Shown here in pieces: positions 43,108-52,382 of a stretch of 64,000 nt of DNA. The DNA comes from RCIO01 sp040880025 (GTDB lineage Bacteria > Pseudomonadota > Alphaproteobacteria > Rhizobiales > Rhizobiaceae), in contig JBBDJD010000005.1 of the NCBI GenBank assembly GCA_040880025.1, positions 1 to 64,000 on the forward strand, in the 5' to 3' direction. Position 1 is the stretch's first letter. Each line of letters starts with the position of its first letter. The translations under genes were made by a program, and so were the position numbers. Under the pieces are notes generated by a model. That model did not search any database. It saw nothing but the letters and a program-made list of their open reading frames with translations, and was not told the DNA's origin.

Positions 43108-43880
43108 TGCGTCGCCTCGATGGCAAATCCGCCATCATAACCGGCGCCGCGCGCGGCATCGGCCGCGCTTTCGCCGAGGCGTATGCGCGCGCGGGCGCGA
43201 GGGTTGCGATCACCGATATCGACCTGGAGCGGGCTCAGGCCGCGGCTGCGGAAATTGGCGAGGGGGCGATGGCCGTCAGTCTCGACGTTACCGATCAGGC
43301 GTCGATCGAGCAGGCGGTTCGTGAGGTCGAGACTGCATTCGGCGGCATCGACATCCTCGTGAACAATGCCGCGCTGTTCGATCTCGCGCCGGTCGTGGAG
43401 ATCACGCGGGCCAGCTATGAGCGGCTGTTTTCGGTCAATGTCGCGGGAACGCTGTTCACCTTGCAGGCCGTTGCGCGCTCGATGATCCGACGGGGCGAGG
43501 GCGGCAAGATCATCAACATGGCGAGCCAGGCGGGGCGGCGCGGCGAGGCGCTTGTAGGCGTCTACTGCGCGACCAAGGCAGCCGTAATCAGCCTCACCCA
43601 GTCGGCGGGGCTCGACCTGATCAGGCACGGGATCAAAGTGAACGCGATCGCGCCCGGCGTGGTGGAGGGCGAGCACTGGGACCATGTCGACGCGCTGTTT
43701 GCGAAGCATGAAGGCCTGATGCCCGGCGAGAAGAAGAAGCAGGTCGGCGCCGCCGTTCCCTACGGCCGCATGGGCCGGGCGGAGGACCTGACCGGCATGG
43801 CGGTCTTTCTGGCGAGCGTGGAGAGCGACTACGTCGTCGCGCAGACTTTCAATGTCGATGGCGGCAGCTGGATGAGTTGA
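43107..43880 (+). CDS. smoS: sorbitol dehydrogenase, SDR type
   Basis: This 257-residue SDR has the NAD motif TGAARGIGRAFAEAYARAG, NNAALF, the catalytic Ser-Tyr-Lys set (NMASQAGRRG and YCATKAAVI) and WDHVDALFAKHEGLMPGEK, a segment typical of rhizobial and Rhodobacter sorbitol dehydrogenases. It oxidises sorbitol to fructose. Start overlap with smoK (TGATG) indicates coupling. It is followed 49 bases later by mtlK. Confidence 0.93.
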
Positions 43881-43929
43881 GTGCGCCGGGCCGGGGACGC
43901 CGGCTTTGCGGGAATGGAAGGCAGGACCG

Positions 43930-45408
43930 ATGGGCATCAGACTCTCCAACGACGCGCTAGAGCGCCTGGGAGAGAAGGTAAGCGTACCGGCGTATCGGCA
44001 GAGCGATCTGTCGGCCGGTATCCTGCATTTCGGCATCGGCAATTTTCATCGCGCGCATCAGGCCGTCTATCTGGACGATTTGTTCAACACGGGGTGCAAT
44101 CTCGACTGGGGGATCGTGGGCGCCGGCGTCCTGGCATCCGACGCGGCGATGCGCGACAAGCTCGCAGCGCAGGACTGGCTGACGACCGTGGTCGAGCAGG
44201 ACGACGGCCACATGGCGGCAAGGGTGATCTCGCCGATGGTCGGCTACCTGCCGGCCGGCAACGGCGCTGCGATCATCAACGCGCTCGCCGACCCGGCGAT
44301 CCGTGTCGTTTCCCTGACGATTACCGAGGGCGGCTATTTCATCGATCCGGCGTCCGGCCAGTTCGATCCACAGCATCCCGCCATTGCCGCTGACGCCGGA
44401 GATATCGACAACGCCAGGACCGTATTCGGGCTGATCGTGGCCGGACTGATGCGGCGGCGGTCGAAAAGCGTGACGCCGTTCACCGTGATGTCCTGCGACA
44501 ACATTCCCGGCAACGGCCATGTGACGGAAAATGCGGTGCGCGGGCTGGCGGCGCTGGTCGATGCAGGCCTGGCCGAGTGGATCGGCGCCAACGTCGCCTT
44601 TCCGAACAGCATGGTCGACCGCATCACGCCCGCCACCACCGACCGCGAGCGGGCGATCCTGTGCGAATCCTTCGGCATCGACGACAATTGGCCGGTCTTT
44701 TGCGAGCCGTTCCGGCAATGGGTGATGGAGGACAGGTTCACCGCCGGCCGCCCGGCGCTCGAAAAGGTTGGCGTCACATTCGTGGCCGATGTCGCGCCTT
44801 ATGAGCTGATGAAGATCCGCATCCTCAATGGCGGACACGCGGCGATCGCCTATCCGGCGGCGCTGATGGACATCGAGTACGTGCACGAGGCGATGGCCGA
44901 ACCGCTGATCCGCGATTTTCTCGCCAAGCTGGAGCGCGAGGAGATCATACCAGTCGTACCGCCTGTGCCGGACACCGATCTCGGCGACTATTTCGCCAAG
45001 GTCGAGGAGCGGTTTTCCAATCCGAAGATCGGCGACACGGTAGCGCGGCTCTGCCTCGACGGCTCCAACAGGCAGCCGAAATTCATCCTGCCGTGCACGG
45101 CGGACCGGCTGGCGGATGGAAAGGACATCAGCGGATTGGCGCTGGTGTCGGCATTCTGGTGCCGCTATTGCGCCGGCACCTCCGACAGCGGACGCGCGAT
45201 TCCGCCCAACGACGCCAATGCCGCGCGGCTGAAGGAAGCGGCGCTGAAGGCGAAGCACGAGCCCGGCGCGTTCCTGGAGCTGTCCGATATTTTCGGGGAG
45301 GTCGGCCGCTCGGATGTGTTTCGCCGGGCGTTTTCCCGTATGCTGGAAACCGTGTGGCGCGATGGCGCTCGAACCACGCTGACGAAATATCTCTCCGGCG
45401 CGATCTGA
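43930..45408 (+). CDS. mtlK: mannitol 2-dehydrogenase
   Basis: This 492-residue enzyme of the long-chain mannitol dehydrogenase family shows ILHFGIGNFHRAHQAVYLDD, VDRITPATTDRERAI, YELMKIRILNGGHAAIAYPA and WCRYCAGTSDSGRAI. It oxidises mannitol to fructose with NAD. The start at 43930 follows AAGGCAGGA; an in-frame TTG at 43906 is less likely. It shares the operon with the polyol transporter and sorbitol dehydrogenase. Confidence 0.95.
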   Translation: MGIRLSNDALERLGEKVSVPAYRQSDLSAGILHFGIGNFHRAHQAVYLDDLFNTGCNLDWGIVGAGVLASDAAMRDKLAAQDWLTTVVEQDDGHMAARVISPMVGYLPAGNGAAIINALADPAIRVVSLTITEGGYFIDPASGQFDPQHPAIAADAGDIDNARTVFGLIVAGLMRRRSKSVTPFTVMSCDNIPGNGHVTENAVRGLAALVDAGLAEWIGANVAFPNSMVDRITPATTDRERAILCESFGIDDNWPVFCEPFRQWVMEDRFTAGRPALEKVGVTFVADVAPYELMKIRILNGGHAAIAYPAALMDIEYVHEAMAEPLIRDFLAKLEREEIIPVVPPVPDTDLGDYFAKVEERFSNPKIGDTVARLCLDGSNRQPKFILPCTADRLADGKDISGLALVSAFWCRYCAGTSDSGRAIPPNDANAARLKEAALKAKHEPGAFLELSDIFGEVGRSDVFRRAFSRMLETVWRDGARTTLTKYLSGAI

Positions 45409-45430
45409 CCGGGGACACCCGGAGACAGGC

Positions 45431-47704
45431 GTGGCCGTGAACCCGCTTCCAGAACTGATCATCTTCGACTGCGACGGCGTGCTGGTGGACAGCGAGCCGA
45501 TCTCGATCGCCGTGCTCAACGATGTGATCGCGGGGGCCGGCGTGGAGATCGCGGAAGAGCGCGCCTACGAGCTTTTCCTCGGCCGCAGCATGGCGACGAT
45601 CAGCGAGACGCTGGCGGCTGATTTCGGGCTGGCGATGACGCGGGAGCATCTGGATGAGATGCGGCGCAATCTCTATGAGCGGTTCAGGGCGGAGCTGAAA
45701 CCGCTCGGCGGGGTGGCGGAGATGCTGTCCGCTCTGCCCCCGTCGGTCAGGCGCTGCGTGGCCTCGTCCAGCCTGCCGGAGCGCATTCGGCTTTCCCTCA
45801 CGGTAACGGGGCTGATCGAGGCGTTCGAGCCGCACATCTTCAGCGCCTCGATGGTCAGGAACGGCAAGCCGGCGCCGGACCTCTTCCTGCACGCCGCCAA
45901 TGAGATGGGCGTCAAGCCGGCGCATTGCCTCGTCATCGAGGACAGCCCCGCCGGCGTGGAAGCCGCGCGCAAGGCAGGCATGCGCGTGTTCGGCTTTGCC
46001 GGCGGCTCGCATGCCGGCGGCGGCGCGTTCAGTGAGACGCTGTTGGAGCTGGGCGCGGAGCTCGTGTTCGACGACATGGCGGAACTGCCCGGACTGCTCA
46101 GCGGCAGACCGGCGGCCGCGGGCGAACGCTATCTGTGCGCCGTCGATGTCGGGACGGGCAGCGCGCGGGCGGGCATTTTCGACGCCGTGGGCAGCCTGCT
46201 GGGGCGCGGCGAACGCGCGATCGCGATGAACCGGCCGAGGGTCGATCACGCCGAGCACGATTCGGAAGACATCTGGCGAGCGGTCTGCGCGGCGGTGAAG
46301 AGCGCGCTTGCGGCTTCCGGCGTGGAGCCGTCGCGCGTTGCGGGCATCGGGTTCGACGCGACCTGTTCGCTGGTCGTGCGCGACAGGCAGGGCGCGCCGC
46401 TGACCGTATCGACCGGCGGTGAGGCGCGCTGGGACACGATCGTGTGGCTCGACCACCGGGCGCTGGACGAGGCCGATCAGTGCACCGCCACCGGCCATGA
46501 GGTGCTCGCCCACGTGGGTGGGGTGATGTCGCCTGAAATGCAGACGCCGAAGCTGATGTGGCTGAAGAAGCACCTGCCGGAGACTTGGGAGCGGGCAGGG
46601 TATTTCTTCGACCTTGCGGATTTCCTGACCTGGCGCGCGACCGGTTCGACCGCCCGCTCGCAATGCACGCTGACCTGCAAATGGACCTATCTGGCGCATG
46701 AAGACGACGGCTGGCGCCGCGATTTCTTCGAGGCGGTTGGCATCGCAGATTTGCCGCAGCGTGGCGGGCTGCCGGACAAGGCCACGCCGGTGGGCGCCGA
46801 TCTCGGGCCGCTGACCGAAGCCGCGGCAGCCGAACTCGGCCTGACGACCGACTGCCGGGTATCGACGGGCCTGATTGATGCCTATGCCGGTGCGCTCGGC
46901 GTGCTGGGCGGAATCGCCAGCGATTCCGATGAACTGGACCGGCACCTGGCGCTGATTGCCGGCACGTCGAGCTGCCTGATGGCGATGTCGAAGACGCCGC
47001 GGCAGTTCGCCGGCGGGTGGGGCCCCTATTTCGGTGCCGCCCTTCCCGATTGCTGGCTGATCGAAGGTGGGCAGTCGGCGACGGGTGCGCTGCTCGATCA
47101 CGTCATCCGCTGGCACGGCGCGGGCGGGGAACCCGACAATGCATTGCACGCCCGCATAGGAATGCGCGTGGCGGAGCTTCGTGAAAGCGAGGGTGCGCGG
47201 TTCGCGGAGCGGCTGCACGTGCTGCCCGATTTCCACGGCAACCGGTCGCCGCTGGCCGACCCGCACGCGGTGGGCGTGATCAGCGGCCTGACGCTCGACG
47301 CGTCATTTAACAGCCTGTGCCGTCTCTACTGGCGCACCGCGGTGGGAATTGCGCTGGGGCTTCGCCACATATTGGAGACGCTGAACGGCAACGGCTTCGT
47401 GATCGACACGCTGCATGTGACCGGCGGACATTCCAGGAACCCGTTGTTGATGGAACTTTATGCGGATGCGACCGGGTGCATCGTGCTGGAGCCGGAGGCG
47501 GAGGACGCCGTGCTGCTGGGCACCGCCATGACGGCGGCCAGCGCGGCGGGTCTCCATGACGATCTGCCGGCGGCCTGCGCGGCGATGCATCGTGGCGGCG
47601 TGGAGCGCCGGCCGAACCCGGTCGCGAAGGAGCGCTTCGACCGCGATTACCGGACTTTTCTCAAGATGCACGAGCAGCGGCGCGAACTGGACCGGCTGAA
47701 CTAG
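45431..47704 (+). CDS. HAD-family phosphatase fused to FGGY-family carbohydrate kinase
   Basis: This 757-residue single ORF has two enzymes. Residues 1-225 are a HAD phosphatase with IIFDCDGVLVDSEP, CVASSSLPERIR and CLVIEDSPAGVEAARKAGM. Residues about 235-757 are an FGGY sugar kinase with CAVDVGTGSARAGIFD (phosphate loop), GIGFDATCSLVV and TGGHSRNPLLMELYADATG (adenosine motif). The GIGFDATCSLVV block and length fit D-ribulokinase-like FGGY members. No stop or internal start is visible at the joint. It likely phosphorylates a ketose derived from polyols, and the phosphatase may clear a side product. It ends overlapping arsC by four bases. Confidence 0.87.
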   Translation: MAVNPLPELIIFDCDGVLVDSEPISIAVLNDVIAGAGVEIAEERAYELFLGRSMATISETLAADFGLAMTREHLDEMRRNLYERFRAELKPLGGVAEMLSALPPSVRRCVASSSLPERIRLSLTVTGLIEAFEPHIFSASMVRNGKPAPDLFLHAANEMGVKPAHCLVIEDSPAGVEAARKAGMRVFGFAGGSHAGGGAFSETLLELGAELVFDDMAELPGLLSGRPAAAGERYLCAVDVGTGSARAGIFDAVGSLLGRGERAIAMNRPRVDHAEHDSEDIWRAVCAAVKSALAASGVEPSRVAGIGFDATCSLVVRDRQGAPLTVSTGGEARWDTIVWLDHRALDEADQCTATGHEVLAHVGGVMSPEMQTPKLMWLKKHLPETWERAGYFFDLADFLTWRATGSTARSQCTLTCKWTYLAHEDDGWRRDFFEAVGIADLPQRGGLPDKATPVGADLGPLTEAAAAELGLTTDCRVSTGLIDAYAGALGVLGGIASDSDELDRHLALIAGTSSCLMAMSKTPRQFAGGWGPYFGAALPDCWLIEGGQSATGALLDHVIRWHGAGGEPDNALHARIGMRVAELRESEGARFAERLHVLPDFHGNRSPLADPHAVGVISGLTLDASFNSLCRLYWRTAVGIALGLRHILETLNGNGFVIDTLHVTGGHSRNPLLMELYADATGCIVLEPEAEDAVLLGTAMTAASAAGLHDDLPAACAAMHRGGVERRPNPVAKERFDRDYRTFLKMHEQRRELDRLN

Positions 47705-48123
47705 CCTCCGCTTCGTCCGCCGGCGTTGATGACCACCTCGCCGTCTTCCTTGGTGAAGGCGCCGATGTCGGCATTGGGAAGGATATCGAGTACCGCCTCG
47801 GAAGGTCGGCAGAGCTTCGCGCCAAGCGGCGTGACCACGATCGGCCGGTTGATCAGGATCGGGTGCGTTATCATGAAGTCGATCAGCTCGCCGTCGGTCC
47901 ATTTCGGATCGTCGAGGCCGAGTTCATCATAAGGCGTGCCCTTGCGGCGCAAGAGATCGCGCGGGGATATGCCCAGCGCGGCAATCAGTTCGACGAGCTT
48001 TTCGCGCGACGGCGGGGTCCTGAGATACTCGATGACTTCCGGCTCTTCTCCGGATTGCCGGATCATCGCCAGCGTGTTGCGCGAGGTGCCGCAGGCTGGG
48101 TTGTGATAGATCGTGATCGTCAC
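47701..48123 (-). CDS. arsC: arsenate reductase, glutaredoxin-dependent ArsC
   Basis: This 140-residue protein has the ArsC signature YHNPACGTSRNTLAMIRQSG with its catalytic Cys, EYLRTPPSREKLVELIAALG and NRPIVVTPLGAKLCRPSEAV. It reduces arsenate to arsenite using glutathione/glutaredoxin. It is the last gene of the arsR-arsC-acr3-arsC operon, and its 3' end overlaps the convergent FGGY-fusion gene by four bases. Confidence 0.94.
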   Translation of the reverse strand: MTITIYHNPACGTSRNTLAMIRQSGEEPEVIEYLRTPPSREKLVELIAALGISPRDLLRRKGTPYDELGLDDPKWTDGELIDFMITHPILINRPIVVTPLGAKLCRPSEAVLDILPNADIGAFTKEDGEVVINAGGRSGG

Positions 48124-48129
48124 GGGTGC

Positions 48130-49212
48130 TCAATCCTTTGGGAACCAGTGTTGCGTTCGGTTGGCGAAGGCGACGAGCGACAGCATGACGGGCACCTCGA
48201 CCAGTACGCCGACCACGGTGGCGAGCGCGGCGCCCGAGTTGAGCCCGAACAGGCTGATGGCCACGGCCACCGCGAGTTCGAAGAAGTTGGACGTTCCGAT
48301 CAAGGCACAGGGCGCTGCGATATTGAACGGCACCTTCCATGCCTTGGCCGCGAAATACGCGACGAAAAAGATGCCGTAGGACTGGATCAGAAGCGGCACG
48401 GCAATCAGCAGGATCAGCAGCGGCCGCTCGACGATCACATTGCCCTGAAAGCCGAACAGCAGCACCACGGTCGCGAGCAGACCGACCACCGAAACCGGCT
48501 TCAGCGCGCCGGTGAACCGGGAAACCGCCCGTTCGCCCTCTGTCCCACCGCCCGCCCGGCTGACCAGCCGACCGCGCACGATCACACCCGCGATCAGCGG
48601 TATCACCACATAAAGACCGACAGAAAGCAGCAGCGTTTCCCAAGGCACCGCGATATCGGTCACGCCCAGGAGCAGGGCCACGAGCGGCGCGAAGGCGAAG
48701 ACCATGATGACGTCGTTCACCGAGACCTGGACAAGCGTGTAGTTGGGGTCGCCCTTCGTGAGCTGGCTCCACACGAACACCATGGCCGTGCAGGGCGCAG
48801 CGCCGAGCAGGATGAGGCCGGCAATGTATTGCTGGGCGTCGGCCGGCTCGATCCATGGGGCAAAGACATGCTCGAAAAACAGCACGCCGAGCGCGGCCAT
48901 GGTGAACGGCTTGATCAGCCAGTTGACGGCGATTGTGACGACCAGTCCCTTCGGGCGATCCCCGATATGACGCAGACTGGCGAAATCGATGTTCACCATC
49001 ATCGGGAACACCATCGCCCAGATCAGCACCGCCACCACCAGATTGACGGACGCGTATTCGAGCGACGCCAGCAGGCCGAAAACGCCCGGCAACAGGTTGC
49101 CGGCCACGATCCCGCCGACGATGCACAGCGCCACCCAGACGGAGAGCCATTTCTCGAAAAAGCCGATGCCGCCGGCCGGCGCGGCTTCGGCGTCCAATAT
49201 CTGCTCGCTCAC
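48130..49212 (-). CDS. acr3: arsenite efflux permease ACR3
   Basis: This 360-residue transporter of the BASS/ACR3 family has about ten helices, AMVFPMMVNIDFASLRHIGD, LGAAPCTAMVFVWSQLTKGD with the conserved Cys, and IGTSNFFELAVAVAISLFGL. It exports arsenite, the product of both ArsC proteins. GTG 49212 is chosen because GGAG lies about eight bases upstream; the longer open frame runs into the upstream gene. Confidence 0.95.
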   Translation of the reverse strand: MSEQILDAEAAPAGGIGFFEKWLSVWVALCIVGGIVAGNLLPGVFGLLASLEYASVNLVVAVLIWAMVFPMMVNIDFASLRHIGDRPKGLVVTIAVNWLIKPFTMAALGVLFFEHVFAPWIEPADAQQYIAGLILLGAAPCTAMVFVWSQLTKGDPNYTLVQVSVNDVIMVFAFAPLVALLLGVTDIAVPWETLLLSVGLYVVIPLIAGVIVRGRLVSRAGGGTEGERAVSRFTGALKPVSVVGLLATVVLLFGFQGNVIVERPLLILLIAVPLLIQSYGIFFVAYFAAKAWKVPFNIAAPCALIGTSNFFELAVAVAISLFGLNSGAALATVVGVLVEVPVMLSLVAFANRTQHWFPKD

Positions 49213-49231
49213 GAATTCACTCCAATTCAGC

Positions 49232-49741
49232 CTACCCGGCCTCGGGCAGCTTGCGTCCGATATCGTCCAGCCGCTTCTGCAGCGCAAGCCGGTCGATCGA
49301 CGCGAGCGGCAGCGAGGTGAAGACCGAAATGCGGTTGTTGAGCATCCGGTAGGTATCGGCGAAGGCGAAGTGCTTTTCGGCGTCAGAGCCCTCGACCGCG
49401 GCCGGATCGGGCACGCCCCAATGCGCGGTCATCGGCTGTCCCGGCCACACCGGGCAGGCTTCGGCCGCCGCGCTGTCGCAGACGGTGAAGACGAAATCGA
49501 GCTTCGGCGCGCCAGGCTGCGCGAATTCGTCCCAGCTTTTCGAACGCGCGAAGGAGGTGTCGTGGTTGGCGTTCTTCAGAAGCTGCAGCGCAAAGGGATG
49601 GATTTCGCCCTTGGGATGGGAACCGGCCGACCAGGCCTTGAATCGGCCCATGCCGGCACGGTTCAGGATCGCCTCCCCGATAATGGAGCGTGCCGAATTG
49701 CCGGTGCACAGGAAAAGCACATTATAGACATTGTCGCTCAC
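49232..49741 (-). CDS. arsC: arsenate reductase, low-molecular-weight phosphatase type
   Basis: This 169-residue protein has the LMW-PTP loop LFLCTGNSARSIIGEAILNR at the N-terminus, WSAGSHPKGEIHPFALQLLK, and VCDSAAAEACPVWPGQPMTA with redox-active cysteines. It reduces arsenate with thioredoxin or glutaredoxin. It is unrelated in fold to the glutaredoxin-type ArsC at the other end of the same operon. GTG 49741 is chosen because GGAGGG lies upstream; an in-frame TTG at 49771 lacks support. Confidence 0.93.
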   Translation of the reverse strand: MSDNVYNVLFLCTGNSARSIIGEAILNRAGMGRFKAWSAGSHPKGEIHPFALQLLKNANHDTSFARSKSWDEFAQPGAPKLDFVFTVCDSAAAEACPVWPGQPMTAHWGVPDPAAVEGSDAEKHFAFADTYRMLNNRISVFTSLPLASIDRLALQKRLDDIGRKLPEAG

Positions 49742-49764
49742 GGCGGATCCCTCCTCAAACGAAC

Positions 49765-50097
49765 CTAACAATCACAGGCAATGGCATCTATGACCGGCCG
49801 GCAGAGCTCCGGGCGGCCGTTGCAGCAGTCTTCCATCAGGAAGGCCAGCAGATCGCGGAAGCCGGTCATGTCGGCGACGTAGCGGATGGTGCGGCCGTCA
49901 CGCTCAGCGCGGACGAGGCCGGCATGATCGAGCACCTTGAGATGCGTCGACATGGTGTTCTGGACGGTGTCGAGCCGCTGCGCGATCTCACCGGCGGGAA
50001 GGCCGTTGGCGCCAGAGCGCACCAGCAGGCGGAACACTTCGAGCCGCGTGTCTTGACCGAGCGCGGAGAGCGCCGCGAGGGCGGAATTCTTATCCAT
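49765..50097 (-). CDS. arsR: ArsR-family arsenic-responsive repressor
   Basis: This 110-residue winged helix protein includes LGQDTRLEVFRLLVRSG, the recognition helix TVQNTMSTHLKVLDHAG and a C-terminal DCCNGRPELC cluster with CDC at the end. Cysteines near the C-terminus resemble the AfArsR type of arsenite site. It heads the arsR-arsC-acr3-arsC operon. An ATATC/GATAT inverted pair lies immediately upstream of the start (about 50098-50120) and may be the operator. Confidence 0.92.
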   Translation of the reverse strand: MDKNSALAALSALGQDTRLEVFRLLVRSGANGLPAGEIAQRLDTVQNTMSTHLKVLDHAGLVRAERDGRTIRYVADMTGFRDLLAFLMEDCCNGRPELCRPVIDAIACDC

Positions 50098-50185
50098 ATA
50101 TCCAAGTTTCCCGATATTTCAGGAGGTGGATACCAAGTTCGAAATCACCGGTCAACCGCATGCTGCATCATGCGGGTTGGCGCGC

Positions 50186-50587
50186 CTACTGGCTGTCGAG
50201 CATTTCTCCGGGGAGCCGAGGCAACCAGGGAAGTCTGGACCGGCTCCAGAACTGACGACCGGGCGTCATTTGCGCGCGTTGCTTCAGCGTTCCGACCCTG
50301 ATGCCGAAGGTACGATTGTCACCCGCAACCGACGTCGCGTAGATCGCAGAGCCGCAGTCGCCACAGAAGGTCTGCACGCGCGAAGCGCCGCTTTCGGCGG
50401 TCTTGACATATTGTTTCGGCGTACCGCTGAGCAGGCGGAAATTTGCCTCGCTGGTCGGCGCGGTCATCCGAAATGCCGATCCAGAAAGTGTCTGACAATC
50501 GGTGCAGTGACAGATTCGCACGCGTTCAGGATCGATCACTGCTTCAAACGTTATCCGCCCGCAGTGGCAGGAGCCGTCGACTTTCAT
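50186..50587 (-). CDS. GFA-family (glutathione-dependent formaldehyde-activating-like) zinc protein
   Basis: This 133-residue protein has the Gfa/CENP-V zinc-binding cysteines: GSCHCGRITFEA, CHCTDCQTLSGSAFR and FCGDCGSAIYA. Function is broad; the original glutathione-formaldehyde activity is debated for many members. It starts three bases after the cobT stop and is the last gene of that run, so it is probably carried on the cob transcript without an obvious link to cobalamin. Confidence 0.88.
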   Translation of the reverse strand: MKVDGSCHCGRITFEAVIDPERVRICHCTDCQTLSGSAFRMTAPTSEANFRLLSGTPKQYVKTAESGASRVQTFCGDCGSAIYATSVAGDNRTFGIRVGTLKQRAQMTPGRQFWSRSRLPWLPRLPGEMLDSQ

Positions 50588-50590
50588 GAC

Positions 50591-51607
50591 CTAGTCCTTC
50601 CCTGATACCCCCGCGTGCTCGAAGGTCGCCATGCCGTCGAAGCAGGCGAGCGCGGCGCGGATGATGGATATGGACAGGGCCGCACCGGTGCCTTCGCCCA
50701 GCCTCATGCCGAGGTCGAGCAACGGCCTCAGGCCGACATGTTCGAGCAGACGGCGATGCGCGGCTTCGGCGGAGACGTGACCGGCTTCCATGTGCCTCGT
50801 CGCGCGGGGATGCAGCTTCGCCAGCGGCGCGACAGCCGCGGTCGAGACGAAACCGTCGACGATGATCGGCTTGTAGCGGTGGCGCGCGCCGAGTGCTGCG
50901 CCCAGCATCGCCGCCGTTTCGCGCCCGCCAAGGCGCATGGCGACCTGCAGCGGGTCATCCAGATGCTCGCGGTGGAAGGCGATCGCCTCGGCCACCACCT
51001 CAGCCTTGCGGGTGAGGCCGGCATCGTCGACGCCGGTTCCGCGGCCGACCCAGTCGGAAGCTTCGCCGCCGTACAAGCCCGCGGCAAGCGCGGCGGCTAC
51101 CGTCGTGTTGGCGATACCCATTTCGCCCAGGCAGACGATGTCGGCGTGGTCCTTGACCGCGTCATAGCCGGTGGCGACCGCCTTGAGAAATCCCTCCTCG
51201 GTCATCGCCGGGCCTTGCGTGAAATCGGCGGTCGGTTGGTCGATCTGCAGCGGGACAACGCAGAGTTCGGCATTGACCGCGCGGGCAATCTGGTTGATGG
51301 CGGCGCCCCCGGCGGTGAAGTTCGACACCATCTGTGCGGTGACCTCGGCCGGAAATGCCGACACGCCGCGCGCGGCGATGCCGTGCGAACCGGCGAAGAC
51401 CAGAATCTCGACACTGTCGAGGCGAGGGCGGGGCAGATGCTGCCATGCCGCCAGCCATGCGATCAGGTCCTCCATTCGACCCAGGCTGCCGGGCGGCTTG
51501 GTGAGCGTGTTCTGGCGCTGGCGCGCGGCCTCGGCCGCCGACTCGTCGCCGTCGGGAAGATTGAGGCAGGCCTCCCGCAGGTCTTCGAGGCTTGCGAATT
51601 CGGTCAT
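50591..51607 (-). CDS. cobT: nicotinate-nucleotide-dimethylbenzimidazole phosphoribosyltransferase CobT
   Basis: This 338-residue enzyme shows RLDSVEILVFAGSHGIAARG, GAAINQIARAVNAELCVVPL, CLGEMGIANTTVAAALAAGL and the late catalytic Glu in LGMRLGEGTGAALSI. It makes alpha-ribazole phosphate for the cobalamin lower ligand. It is 22 bases after cobS in the same direction and three bases before the GFA gene. Confidence 0.97.
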   Translation of the reverse strand: MTEFASLEDLREACLNLPDGDESAAEAARQRQNTLTKPPGSLGRMEDLIAWLAAWQHLPRPRLDSVEILVFAGSHGIAARGVSAFPAEVTAQMVSNFTAGGAAINQIARAVNAELCVVPLQIDQPTADFTQGPAMTEEGFLKAVATGYDAVKDHADIVCLGEMGIANTTVAAALAAGLYGGEASDWVGRGTGVDDAGLTRKAEVVAEAIAFHREHLDDPLQVAMRLGGRETAAMLGAALGARHRYKPIIVDGFVSTAAVAPLAKLHPRATRHMEAGHVSAEAAHRRLLEHVGLRPLLDLGMRLGEGTGAALSISIIRAALACFDGMATFEHAGVSGKD

Positions 51608-51629
51608 TGATCGTCCTCCCTCATATGCG

Positions 51630-52382
51630 TCAAATCACTATGGCGGTCGCCGCCAACAAAACCAAAATCTCGCCGCCCTGTTCCAGCGCGCCGCAAATAT
51701 CGCCGGTGTGCCCGCCGATCTGGCGGTGTGCGACTGCCCGCACTGCGAGAAGCCAGAGCCCCAACATCGCCGCGGCGGCGAGGGCCGGCAAGAATCCGAG
51801 CAGCAATAGCGCCCCCGCTCCGATCGCCAGGGCCATCAGCGCCGTGCGTTGCGAAACCGTTCCGATGTTGGCGGACAGCCCGTCCCCGCGAGCGGAAGGC
51901 GATGTGGCAAGTAGATAGGGCATCAGCGCGCGGCCGGCAGCATGCGCGGCGATCAGCGCCACGAACCCCTCCGCCGGCGTCAGGGCGGCGAGGGTGGCTA
52001 CGCGCAGCAGAACCGAAAACAGCAGGGCCGCCACGCCGTATGTGCCGATGCGGCTGTCGCGCATAATCTCCAGCTTGCGCTCGCGCGTCGCGCCGCCGCC
52101 CAGACCGTCGGCAGTGTCGGCCAGCCCGTCCTCATGCAGCGCGCCGGTGACCAGCATTGTTGCCGCGACAGCAATCAGCGCCGTGACCAGCGGCGGCAGG
52201 CCGATCCACGACGCGATGAGCAGTGCGCCGCCGCCGATGAGGCCGACCAGCAGCCCGGCGACGGGCGCGGCCCATTGCGCAGGCGCGAAATCGGCGGATG
52301 GCTGGCTCAACAGGCCGGCCGGCAGGCGGGTGTAGAAGCCGACGCAGGCGGCGACGTCGCCCAAGGGGTTGCCGGACGCCAT
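51630..52382 (-). CDS. cobS: cobalamin synthase CobS (adenosylcobinamide-GDP ribazoletransferase)
   Basis: This 250-residue membrane enzyme has the EDGLADTADGLGGG motif, then DSRIGTYGVAALLFSVLLRV and several hydrophobic helices. It joins adenosylcobinamide-GDP and alpha-ribazole. In Pseudomonas nomenclature it is CobV. Its ATG overlaps the cobB stop (ATGA). Confidence 0.95.
   Translation of the reverse strand: MASGNPLGDVAACVGFYTRLPAGLLSQPSADFAPAQWAAPVAGLLVGLIGGGALLIASWIGLPPLVTALIAVAATMLVTGALHEDGLADTADGLGGGATRERKLEIMRDSRIGTYGVAALLFSVLLRVATLAALTPAEGFVALIAAHAAGRALMPYLLATSPSARGDGLSANIGTVSQRTALMALAIGAGALLLLGFLPALAAAAMLGLWLLAVRAVAHRQIGGHTGDICGALEQGGEILVLLAATAIVI

Noticed and set aside
45128..47266. 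712-residue open frame on the minus strand opposite the HAD-kinase fusion
   Set aside because: Shadow of the plus-strand gene, which has complete HAD and FGGY motifs.
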